From assembly GCF_000787855.1 (NCBI RefSeq), contig NZ_BBPQ01000013.1, forward strand, positions 116,522 through 154,955: 38,434 nucleotides of DNA, read 5' to 3'. Source of the stretch: Streptacidiphilus anmyonensis. Its GTDB lineage: Bacteria > Actinomycetota > Actinomycetes > Streptomycetales > Streptomycetaceae. The position numbers were made by a program, and so were the translations under genes. Below, piece by piece: positions 23,978-30,884 of this stretch; within the stretch, counting starts at the first letter, position 1, and every line of letters starts with the position of its first letter. Under the pieces are notes generated by a model. It was not told the origin of the DNA. It did not search any database and saw nothing but the letters and a program-made list of their open reading frames with translations.

Positions 23978-24475
23978 GTGAACGCGGGGGATGACGGGAT
24001 CCGCTACCTGCGCGGCGACGCGACGGCGCCGCAGGGCAAGGGACCCAAGGTGATCGCGCACGTCTGCAACGACCTGGGCGGCTGGGGCAAGGGCTTCGTG
24101 GTGGCCCTCTCCCGGCGCTGGCCCGAGCCGGAGGCGGCGTACCGGAGATGGCACCGGGAGCGGGCGCGGAACGACTTCGGGCTGGGCGCCGTCCAGCTCG
24201 TACCGGTCGGTCGGGCCGAGCAGCAGCTCTGGGTCGCCAACATGGTGGGCCAGCGCGGCATCCGCACCGGCAGCAAGGGTGTGCCCGTGCGCTACGAGGC
24301 GATCGAACAGGCGCTGATCAGCCTCGCACCGCAGGTGCTGGAGTTGCGCGCGTCGGTGCACATGCCGCGGATCGGCTGCGGGCTCGCCGGCGGTCGGTGG
24401 GAGCGGGTCGAGCCGCTGGTCCGGCATGCCCTCGTCGCGCAGGGCGTGCCGGTCACGGTCTACGACTACGACTGA
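23978..24475 (+). CDS. Macro-domain protein (ADP-ribose binding or hydrolysis)
   Basis: A 165-aa protein consisting of one macro domain. IRYLRGDATAP, then KVIAHVCNDLGGWGKGF, LWVANMVGQ and VHMPRIGCGLAGGRWE match the ADP-ribose pocket strands and loops of the family (for example the Poa1p/TARG-like branch that acts on ADP-ribose phosphates or ADP-ribosyl esters). The GTG at 23978 lies 7 nt after a TAACGT -10-like element (23965-23970), which suggests a leaderless mRNA; GTG 23954 is a weaker alternative inside the inverted repeat. Catalytic residues cannot be assigned with certainty. Confidence 0.88.
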   Translation: MNAGDDGIRYLRGDATAPQGKGPKVIAHVCNDLGGWGKGFVVALSRRWPEPEAAYRRWHRERARNDFGLGAVQLVPVGRAEQQLWVANMVGQRGIRTGSKGVPVRYEAIEQALISLAPQVLELRASVHMPRIGCGLAGGRWERVEPLVRHALVAQGVPVTVYDYD

Positions 24476-24503
24476 GCCGCCGGAGCCTGAGACCGGCCCC
24501 GGA

Positions 24504-25412
24504 CTACGAGGTCCCCGTCTCGTGCCAGTGGACCAGGGCGCGGACGACCGCGCTCAGGCGGCCGTTCATCCAGGCGGTGGCGAGGGTGCCGGCGACGAAG
24601 CGCTCGGCGCGGAGGACGGAGGTCGCCGTGCGGACGGCGTCGGCGGGGGTGAGGGTGCCGTCCGTGGCGAGGAGCGGGTAGCTGAAGGCGTTCCAGTCGT
24701 ACGCGGGCCGCACCGCGCCGACCGCGTCGAGCGAGGTGGCCACCGCGCCGACGCGGGGGCCGTACACCCAGTGCCGGTCGTCCCAGCGCGCGTCGGCGTC
24801 CTGCACCGCCCAGCCGGAGGCGAACTCGCTGAGTCGCCCCCATGCCCCCGATGCGCCGTCGAGGCCTGCCAGCAGCTCCTCGTCCGTCGGATCGCCCTCG
24901 CCGCCGTCGCCCGCCGGCAGAGGCGCCTGCACGTCGGGGTGGAGCAGACGACGCATGCGCTCGTACTTCGCCGTCAGGCGGGACCGCTTCGCGGCGTCGG
25001 GGATGAGGGCCAGGCGTCGCGCCGCGGAGTTGCTGGCCAGGTCGGCGTCCTTGACGGTGACCGCGCCAGGGGTGGCCAGGATGCGCGCGGTGTAGTCGCC
25101 GAGGGCTTCGCCCTCGCGTCGGGTGAGCGCGAGCACGATGTCCTTCGTACGCTTCGGAAGCGCCGCCGCGGCGAGCCACTCGGCCGTCAGCACGCCGTCC
25201 TCGACGGCGTCGTGCAGCCACGCCGCCGCGATCTGCGCCTCGTCGCCGCCGTGCCGGGCGGTGCCTGCGGCGACCTCCGCCAGGTGCCCGACGTACGGGC
25301 GGCCCGCTTTGTCGACCTGTTCGGAGTGCCCGGTGCGGGCGATCGCCTCGACCTCGGCGAGGGACAGCGGCGGCCGTGTGGAATCCTCGGCCTCCGGCAT
25401 GCGCTGCGGCAT
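24504..25412 (-). CDS. RelA/SpoT-type HD phosphohydrolase with extra C-terminal domain
   Basis: A 302-aa protein. Residues about 15-155 form an HD domain of the (p)ppGpp hydrolase (MESH1/SpoT) kind: H43 in GRPYVGH, HDAVED (67-72) and KDADLASN (121-128) supply all the Mn-binding and catalytic positions of that family. There is no synthetase or TGS domain. The C-terminal part (about 190-302), with AYDWNAFSYPLL and AERFVAGTLATAWMNG, looks like a separate small domain, perhaps DUF6508 (recalled, not verified). It may be a small alarmone hydrolase. AAGGGG precedes the ATG at 25412. It is convergent with the macro-domain gene, 28 bp apart. Confidence 0.82.
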   Translation of the reverse strand: MPQRMPEAEDSTRPPLSLAEVEAIARTGHSEQVDKAGRPYVGHLAEVAAGTARHGGDEAQIAAAWLHDAVEDGVLTAEWLAAAALPKRTKDIVLALTRREGEALGDYTARILATPGAVTVKDADLASNSAARRLALIPDAAKRSRLTAKYERMRRLLHPDVQAPLPAGDGGEGDPTDEELLAGLDGASGAWGRLSEFASGWAVQDADARWDDRHWVYGPRVGAVATSLDAVGAVRPAYDWNAFSYPLLATDGTLTPADAVRTATSVLRAERFVAGTLATAWMNGRLSAVVRALVHWHETGTS

Positions 25413-25534
25413 CTGGTCGAGCCCCTTCCCGGTTCGGTGATCCCCTACCCGTCCAGTGTGGCGCGGGCAGCGGCGGGAACGGTCGGAGACACGGTGGGGC
25501 GCCCTGTCCTGTCGACGTGCTCATGGCGGGCATC

Positions 25535-25556
25535 GGCCGTCGGCCTGCCGACGGCC
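25535..25556. promoter_or_regulatory. 22-bp near-perfect dyad upstream of the MBL-fold gene
   Basis: GGCCGTCGGC (25535-25544) and GCCGACGGCC (25547-25556) are perfectly complementary with only two bases between them. It sits midway in the 246-bp divergent spacer between the HD and MBL genes, about 100 nt from each start, and is a good operator candidate; as RNA it would form a hairpin. Confidence 0.5.
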
Positions 25557-25575
25557 GGCTCTGCTCGGCAGGCCC

Positions 25576-25609
25576 GCTGGTCTGCTCTGCTGGTCTGCTG
25601 GTCTGCTCT
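25576..25609 (+). repeat. Short tandem repeats of GCTGGTCT / GCTCT
   Basis: GCTGGTCTGCTCT (25576-25588), GCTGGTCT (25589-25596) and GCTGGTCTGCTCT (25597-25609) follow each other directly, about 50 nt before the MBL gene start. No function is evident. Confidence 0.7.
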
Positions 25610-25658
25610 GCGGACCGCGTTCGCGTCCCGGGGCGTGTTCATCGCACAATCTACGACC

Positions 25659-26711
25659 ATGAACGCCGACCGCACGGTTCAAGCCACCACCCGCATGGTT
25701 CCGGCCGGACGCACGCCCCACGCCCCGGCCCGGGGCGAGCTGCGTCCCGTCGCGGACGGCGTGCACGTCTGGCGCCCACGGCCCGGCGTCGGCTGGGGCC
25801 TGGCCAACTGCGGTCTTCTGACCGGCGGTTCGAGCGCCGCGTGGATCGACTCACCCTACGACCGGGCGCTGGCTGACGAGTTCCTCGCACTCTCGCGTCC
25901 GCTGCTCGCCCCGGACGGGGAGATCGACTGGCTGCTGGTCACCCACGGCAACGGCGACCACCTGTGGGGCTGGGAGGCGGTCCCGGACGCACGCGTCGTC
26001 TACACCCGCGCGGCCGCGGCGCAGATCGCCCACGAGCCGGACCCGTGCGACCTGCACCGGCTGGTCCACGAGACCGATCCCGACACCCTCGTCGGCTGGT
26101 ACCTGAGCCGCCATTTCGGCCGCTACCGCTGGCCGGAGACGCGGCTGCCGCAGCCCGCGTTCACCTTCGCCGGCGAGGTGGAGATAGCCGTCGGCGACAT
26201 CCCCGTCCAGCTGAGCCAGCTGCCGCCCGCGCACACCGCCGGCGACCTGCTCGCCTACCTGCCGCGCCAACGGGTCTGCTTCGGCGGCGACATCGTCTTC
26301 GCCGCGACCGAGGCGGAGGCGGGCGACCATCCCGTCCACTGGGCCGGTCCGCTCGAGAACGTGATCGACGGCTGCGACCGCGTGCTGGCCACCGGCGCGA
26401 CCGTCATCGTCCCCGGCCACGGCCCCGTCCTGGACCGCGACGGCGTCCACTCCCACCGCGACTACCTCTGCCACCTGCGCGACCGCGTCCACACCCTGCA
26501 CGCCTCGGGCATCCCCGCGCAGGATGCGGCGCGCCGCATCGCCGCGGAGAACCGCTATCCCGCGCTGCACCTGCCCGAGCGACTGTCGATCACGGTCGGC
26601 CTCCAGTACCGGCACCTGGACGCCGCCCCGCAGCGGACCATGCTGGAGCAGATGCACGCGCTGGCCCAACTGGCCTGGGAGCTGGAGCACCCCGGGGTTC
26701 CGGCCCCGTAG
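25659..26711 (+). CDS. Metallo-beta-lactamase-fold hydrolase with altered HxHxDH motif
   Basis: A 350-aa MBL-fold protein. The metal motif reads THGNGDH (95-101), so the second His of HxHxDH is Asn (N98); the other ligands are present: D100, H101, H192 in AHTAGD, D211 in FGGDIVF and H254 in VPGHGPV. The variant is also found in other actinobacterial homologues as I recall, so it is probably a natural subfamily using one metal or a changed site. The C-terminal helices (about 275-350) resemble the lid of lactonase/hydrolase members. No ribosome site is visible before the ATG at 25659; CACAAT at 25644-25649 could be a -10 element giving a nearly leaderless mRNA. The substrate is unknown. Confidence 0.85.
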   Translation: MNADRTVQATTRMVPAGRTPHAPARGELRPVADGVHVWRPRPGVGWGLANCGLLTGGSSAAWIDSPYDRALADEFLALSRPLLAPDGEIDWLLVTHGNGDHLWGWEAVPDARVVYTRAAAAQIAHEPDPCDLHRLVHETDPDTLVGWYLSRHFGRYRWPETRLPQPAFTFAGEVEIAVGDIPVQLSQLPPAHTAGDLLAYLPRQRVCFGGDIVFAATEAEAGDHPVHWAGPLENVIDGCDRVLATGATVIVPGHGPVLDRDGVHSHRDYLCHLRDRVHTLHASGIPAQDAARRIAAENRYPALHLPERLSITVGLQYRHLDAAPQRTMLEQMHALAQLAWELEHPGVPAP

Positions 26712-27225
26712 CGGCGAAGACGGACGAGCCCGGCAGGGCGGGACAGCAGCTCGGAGAGAGGGCGGCTCGGCGGGAAGGCGCCACGCGGCGGGCGAGATCC
26801 CGGCCGCACGCAAGACGGCCACGTGACAGGCGCCACGGAGCTCGCGGGCTCAGCGCCCCGCCGCTCGGCGGCAAGGCGATGGAGGGCCAACAGGAGGGAC
26901 TCCTCGCGAGCCCGGCCTGGCGCCCCACCGCGCGCCACGGAGCTCGCGGGCTCAGCGCCCAGCGCGACGGGCAGGCCGCGGGCTCGGCCGCCCCGCCGCT
27001 CAGCGGCAAGGCGATCGAGGGTCAACAGGAGGGACTCCTCGCGAACCCGGCCTGGCGCCCCCGCCGCGCGCCACGGAGCTCGCGGGCTCAGCGCCCGGCG
27101 CGACGGGTAGGCCGCGGGCTCGACCGCCCCGCCGCTCGGCGGCAGGGCGATGGAGGGTCAACAGGAGGGGCTCCTCGCGAGCCCGGCCTGGCGCCCCACC
27201 GCGCGGGCGGTCGCGGGCGGCTCGG
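26712..27225. other. Gene-free spacer dominated by tandem repeats
   Basis: This spacer of about 510 bp lies between the convergent MBL and ADP-ribosylglycohydrolase genes. From 26712 to 26830 there is G/C-rich sequence with CGGCGGG-type words and no gene. From 26831 to 27203 it is filled by the tandem repeat array described separately. Open frames across it give repetitive Ala/Arg/Ser/Pro sequence and are not real proteins. Confidence 0.65.
26831..27203 (+). repeat. Tandem array of three units, 102, 136 and 135 bp
   Basis: Unit 1 is 26831-26932, unit 2 is 26933-27068 and unit 3 is 27069-27203. Each begins CGCCACGGAGCTCGCGGGCT and ends GGCCTGGCGCCCC plus CCGCG. Units 2 and 3 share an extra segment of about 34 bp (GCGCGACGGG...GGGCTCG) that unit 1 lacks. 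Each unit carries two inverted repeats: CCGCC/GGCGG around the CGCTC loop region and AGGAG/CTCCT around GGA. Units differ by a few substitutions. The array ends just where the decayed 3' end of the ADP-ribosylglycohydrolase gene begins. Confidence 0.92.
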
Positions 27226-27291
27226 TCAGCGGGTGGCGAGGAGGGCGTCTGCGACGCGGAGCAGCGTCTGGCGGCCTTCGACCTGGGACAG

Positions 27292-28314
27292 CTAGTCCGC
27301 GGGGAGTGAACCCGCGCCGTAGGCCGCGCCGAGGAGGTTGCCGCAGACGGCGCCCGTGGAGTCGCTGTCGCCGGAGTGCGTGACCGACAGGGTCAGCGCA
27401 CGTCGTGGGCCCACCGCGGCAGCGACGAGCAGGGCGTGGACGGCGATCGCCAGGCACTCCTCCGCGATCCAGCCGAGACCGACCCGTTCCACCGTGTCGA
27501 AGCCGGGCTGCTCCGCCGCCAGCCGGACCGCCCGCTCCAGCGCGACCACCGTCTCCCCCGCGCCGGGAAAGGCCGCCGTCTGCGCGATGGTCTCCGTGAC
27601 CGCCACCCCCGGGTCGACGCCCGCGACCAGCCGCTCGACGAGCGCGGCGAAGGCGCCCGCCGCGAGGTATCCGGTGGGGTGGCCGTGTGTCAGCTGCGCG
27701 CAGTCCGAGGCGAGTCGGAAGGACTGCTCGACACCGAGCCCGAGCAGGCCGAAGGGCGCCGAGCGCATCACCGTGCCGCAGCCCTTGGAGCCGGGGTTCA
27801 CCGGGCCGGGTTCGCCCGGCGCGACGGGAACGGACACGGGCGGCTCGGCATGGGCCTCCAGGCCGGACAGGCACGCGTTGCCCGGCGCGCGTGAGGCGTA
27901 GAGCCAACCCTCCGCGAGCAGACCGGTCGCGTCCGGCTTCGGTGCGGCCTCGCACTGCGTGCGCAGCCAGCGCCGGTAGGCGGCGTGCACGGCGGGCAGG
28001 ACGGCCTCCGACGTCGGCCTGGGCGACAGGAGCAGGCCCTCCGCGGTGAACAGGGTCATCTGCGTGTCGTCGGTGACCTCCGCGAGTCCGCCCAGGGGTC
28101 TCGGCAGGGCGCGCACCCCCTCCGCGCCGTGCCGCTCAAGGATCCGCTCCAGGCGCTGGAACTCCACCGGCCAGCCCAGCGCGTCGCCCAGCGCGCCGCC
28201 GAGCAGGCACCCGCGGACACGGTCCGCACGGTCCGCACCGTCCGCGCTGACCACACGGTCCGTGCGTGGCACAGCCTCGTTCGTGTCACTCGCCCCCGTC
28301 GATCCCGTCGTCAT
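27292..28314 (-). CDS. ADP-ribosylglycohydrolase family protein, cut by an in-frame TAG
   Basis: 340 aa to the TAG at 27292-27294. Family motifs are intact: GCLLGGALGDALGWPVE (35-51), TDDTQMT (81-87) and HSGDSDSTGAVCGNLLG (313-329), the two acidic Mg-binding clusters of the DraG/ARH fold. The enzyme should remove ADP-ribose from proteins or small molecules. Relatives continue after LPAD with a Trp and a last helix. Here the Trp position is TAG, and the next 21 codons still read LSQVEGRQTLLRVADALLATR in two parts before TGA at 27226-27228, as expected of the family. This looks like a recent TGG-to-TAG change. GGGGGA precedes the ATG at 28314, which overlaps the upstream regulator gene by 29 bp. 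Confidence 0.87.
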   Translation of the reverse strand: MTTGSTGASDTNEAVPRTDRVVSADGADRADRVRGCLLGGALGDALGWPVEFQRLERILERHGAEGVRALPRPLGGLAEVTDDTQMTLFTAEGLLLSPRPTSEAVLPAVHAAYRRWLRTQCEAAPKPDATGLLAEGWLYASRAPGNACLSGLEAHAEPPVSVPVAPGEPGPVNPGSKGCGTVMRSAPFGLLGLGVEQSFRLASDCAQLTHGHPTGYLAAGAFAALVERLVAGVDPGVAVTETIAQTAAFPGAGETVVALERAVRLAAEQPGFDTVERVGLGWIAEECLAIAVHALLVAAAVGPRRALTLSVTHSGDSDSTGAVCGNLLGAAYGAGSLPAD

Positions 28315-29383
28315 GACGTTCCCCCGTCGTCCCCGTGGCGAGCACCTCGCCCGCCTCGGTGCGACGGTAGACCACGCGGCGTCCGACGCGCGCTCCGACC
28401 ACGAGTTCCGCTTCGCGCAGGACGGCGAGGTGGCCGCCGACGGTGCCCAGCGAGAGGTCAAGCTCCGCCGCGAGTTCGCTGCTCGTCGCCGGGCGGGCCA
28501 GCGCGCGTAGGATCGCGGCGCGGCCGGTGCCGAGGAGTCGTCCCAGCGCGCGGTCACGCCGGTCCCGGTCCCGGTCGCGGTCCCGGTCCCCGTCGCGGTC
28601 CCGGTCCCGGTCGCCGGAGGGAGCGGACTGCTCCGTGGACGGCCCCGGGGACGCCTCGACGCCGAGGCCGCGCGCGGGGTAGACCAGCGCGTACGGGCGG
28701 TCGAGCGCCTCGCAGAGCCATGTGCCCCGCGCGCCGGTGTAGGGGACGAACAGCATGCCGTCCGGCCCGACGACGCGGTCGGGGCCGGGGCGGTCGCTGA
28801 AGCGGATCGCGTCGGCGCCGGTCCAGGCGGTGCGCCTGGCCATCTGTTCCAACGCGCGCGGCCATCCGTAGGCGGCGAGCAGTCCGGCGCGGTAGGTGAC
28901 GTCGCGTTCCAGCAGCCTCCGACGGCGGGGCCAGTCCTCGGCGAGATGGGCGTCCCAGGCACGGCGGTAGAGCTCGGCGGTGCGGGCCGCGAAGTCGCAG
29001 CCGGTGAGCCAGGACGCGACGTCGTGCTCCTCCCAACTCGCGGCGACCGCGAGCCGGACGCTCTCGACGACGACGTCGTCCGGGACCTCGCGCATCTGCG
29101 CCAGCTCGTCCTCCAGTCGGGTGCGCATGCCGTCGGTCGGCGGCAGGCTGACGTGGTCCGGAAGGTACTTCGTCGAGCTCACGAGCCGGACCAGGCCCTC
29201 GGCGAAGGGGTCCGCCGCGAGGGTCGCGCGCAGCGTGGCGTGATGGCGGGCATGCCAGCGGGCGAGCCACGGATCGACGCAGGGACGCGACAACGCCATC
29301 AGCGCGCCGAGCGTCTCGGCCGCGGGCGAGAGCGCGAAACGGGAGCGCGCCAACGCGAGCGAGTCCAAGCGCAGCAGCACCAT
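28286..29383 (-). CDS. ArsR-like winged-helix regulator with N-terminal DUF5937-type domain
   Basis: A 365-aa protein. The long N-terminal part (about 1-245) is a helical sensor-like domain seen in streptomycete ArsR-like regulators, probably DUF5937. The C-terminal winged helix (about 285-350) reads LARPATSSELAAELDLSLG, then HLAVLREAELV and RVVYRR, the ArsR/HTH_20 pattern without metal Cys. The two are joined by a run of Asp-Arg and Gly-Asp-Arg repeats (about 255-275), encoded by a hexanucleotide CGGGAC-type repeat at 28556-28618 (minus strand). AAGGGGG precedes the ATG. The gene overlaps the ADP-ribosylglycohydrolase gene and diverges from an MFS gene, which it probably represses. Confidence 0.85.
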   Translation of the reverse strand: MVLLRLDSLALARSRFALSPAAETLGALMALSRPCVDPWLARWHARHHATLRATLAADPFAEGLVRLVSSTKYLPDHVSLPPTDGMRTRLEDELAQMREVPDDVVVESVRLAVAASWEEHDVASWLTGCDFAARTAELYRRAWDAHLAEDWPRRRRLLERDVTYRAGLLAAYGWPRALEQMARRTAWTGADAIRFSDRPGPDRVVGPDGMLFVPYTGARGTWLCEALDRPYALVYPARGLGVEASPGPSTEQSAPSGDRDRDRDGDRDRDRDRDRRDRALGRLLGTGRAAILRALARPATSSELAAELDLSLGTVGGHLAVLREAELVVGARVGRRVVYRRTEAGEVLATGTTGERHDDGIDGGE

Positions 29384-29490
29384 GCCCGTGCCCCCTTCTC
29401 TTCCTGTCTTCTGTCGCTCCGCGCCGAGGGGACGCCTTCGCGCTCGGCGGCGGGCCTTCGCCTTCGGCGAGTCCTCGAACTACCCCCGAG

Positions 29491-29510
29491 CTTTCGGCCG
29501 TAGGCGAAAG
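29491..29510. promoter_or_regulatory. Putative operator between the ArsR-like and MFS genes
   Basis: CTTTCG (29491-29496) and CGAAAG (29505-29510) form a perfect inverted repeat across 8 nt. The following ATTAGT (29511-29516) could be a -10 element for the MFS gene, so a repressor bound here would block it. Arm spacing suits a winged-helix dimer. Confidence 0.6.
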
Positions 29511-29539
29511 ATTAGTGCGCTCCCGGCACCTGGGGCAGT

Positions 29540-30856
29540 GTGTGGCCGGTGCTCACTCCACCCACCTCGGCCTCCCCGCTGCGTCGGGCGGGCTTTCGCT
29601 GGTTCTTCGCCGGACAGACCGTCTCCCTCCTCGGCAGCTCGATGGCGCCCGTGGCGCTGGCCTTCGCCGTGCTCGACGCCTCGGGTCGCGCGGGCGACCT
29701 CGGCATCGTGCTGGCCGTGCGGATGGTGCCGCTGCTCGGCTTCCTGCTGATCGGCGGCGCGGTCGCGGACCGGCTGCCGCGACGGGCCGTGCTCGTCGTG
29801 TCCAACCTCGGCGCGGCGCTGACCCAGGGCGCCGTCGCGACGCTGCTGCTGACCGGGCACTACGCCCTGGGCACGATCGCCGGCCTGGAGTTCCTCAACG
29901 GACTGCTCTCCGCGTTCACCACGCCGGCCCTGCGCGGACTGGTGCCGGAGCTGGTCCCCTCCGACCAGCTCCAGCGCGCGAACGCGCTGCTCGGGACGGT
30001 GCGCAACGGAAGCAAGGTGCTCGGCCCGAGCATGTCCGGCCTCCTCGTCGTGGCGACCGGCGGCGGCGCGGCCATCGCGATCGACGCCTTCAGCTATCTC
30101 CTCGCGGCGGGGTGTCTGTGGCGTCTCCCGTCGCGGGCGTCGACTCCACCGGGTTCCGGTGCGGACCCGGCCGGAGCCGCCCGGCGTCACCTCGCGCGCG
30201 ACCTGCGGGAGGGCTGGTCGGCGTTCCGCGGCACGGGCTGGCTCTGGCCGGTGACGCTGGCCTTCTGCGGCCTGAACCTGGTGCAGACCGGCACGTGGCA
30301 GATCCTCGGCCCGGAGCTCACCGCGCGGGCGGGCTCGGCCGCGACGTGGGGCCTGCTGCTGAGCGCACGCGGCGCCGGCATGCTGCTGATGAGCAGCGTG
30401 CTCTACCGACTGTACGTGCGACGGCTTCTGGCGTTCAGTCAACTGATGAGCATGCTGGTCGGGTTGCCGCTGCTGGCGCTCGGCGTGCGGCTTCCCGTGC
30501 CCTGGCTTCTCGTCATCGCCTTCGTCGCGGGCACGGGTTCGGCCGTCTCGTCGATCGGCTGGGACACCTCGCTTCAGGAGCACGTCCCGCGGCGTCTGCT
30601 GTCCCGGGTCGCCGCGTACGACGACCTCTTCTCCTACATCGCCATTCCCATCGGGCAGTTGTCGGTGGGACCGGCCTCGGCCGCGTTCGGGCCGTACACC
30701 GCGACCACGGTCTCGGGCCTCGCCTCCGTGGCGTTCGCCGCCCTCCCGCTCACCCTCCGGTCGGTACGGCGGCTTCCGCACTCATCCCCCGAGCAGCGAA
30801 CGTCCGAGCCTCCGACGTCCGAGCCGACCCCGGCCACCGCCCCTGGATCGCGCTGA
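29540..30856 (+). CDS. MFS transporter (EntS/MFS_3-like)
   Basis: A 438-aa protein with about 12 hydrophobic segments. FRWFFAGQTVSLLGSSMAPVA near the start and GGAVADRLPRR (about 70-80) in the first cytoplasmic loop are typical of the MFS_3 exporters that include EntS and macrolide pumps. The C-terminal tail is Ser/Pro/Thr-rich. The start is GTG 29540; GTG 29549 is possible, and neither has a strong ribosome site. It is divergent from an ArsR-like regulator with a dyad between, so an inducible efflux pump is likely; the substrate is unknown. Confidence 0.87.
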   Translation: MWPVLTPPTSASPLRRAGFRWFFAGQTVSLLGSSMAPVALAFAVLDASGRAGDLGIVLAVRMVPLLGFLLIGGAVADRLPRRAVLVVSNLGAALTQGAVATLLLTGHYALGTIAGLEFLNGLLSAFTTPALRGLVPELVPSDQLQRANALLGTVRNGSKVLGPSMSGLLVVATGGGAAIAIDAFSYLLAAGCLWRLPSRASTPPGSGADPAGAARRHLARDLREGWSAFRGTGWLWPVTLAFCGLNLVQTGTWQILGPELTARAGSAATWGLLLSARGAGMLLMSSVLYRLYVRRLLAFSQLMSMLVGLPLLALGVRLPVPWLLVIAFVAGTGSAVSSIGWDTSLQEHVPRRLLSRVAAYDDLFSYIAIPIGQLSVGPASAAFGPYTATTVSGLASVAFAALPLTLRSVRRLPHSSPEQRTSEPPTSEPTPATAPGSR

Positions 30857-30876
30857 CCCGGTGACGGTTCGGGTCA
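30854..30876. terminator. Hairpin between convergent MFS and DUF4232 genes
   Basis: TGACCCG (30854-30860, containing the MFS stop) pairs with CGGGTCA (30870-30876) across 9 nt. CGGGTCA occurs again at 30881-30887 over the stop of the convergent gene, so alternative pairing is possible. Confidence 0.5.
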
Positions 30877-30884
30877 CGTTCGGG

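Noticed and set aside
26555-27025. Minus-strand ORFs in the 136-bp repeat array as repeat proteins
   Set aside because: Frames are interrupted between units, there is no ribosome site, and the product is only Ala/Arg/Ser/Pro.
26831-27203. CRISPR array
   Set aside because: Units are directly adjacent, 102-136 bp long and similar over the full length; there are no unique spacers and no cas genes.
28558-28617. Origin or iteron-like repeats
   Set aside because: The hexanucleotide repeat is in frame inside a regulator gene and encodes an Asp-Arg linker.
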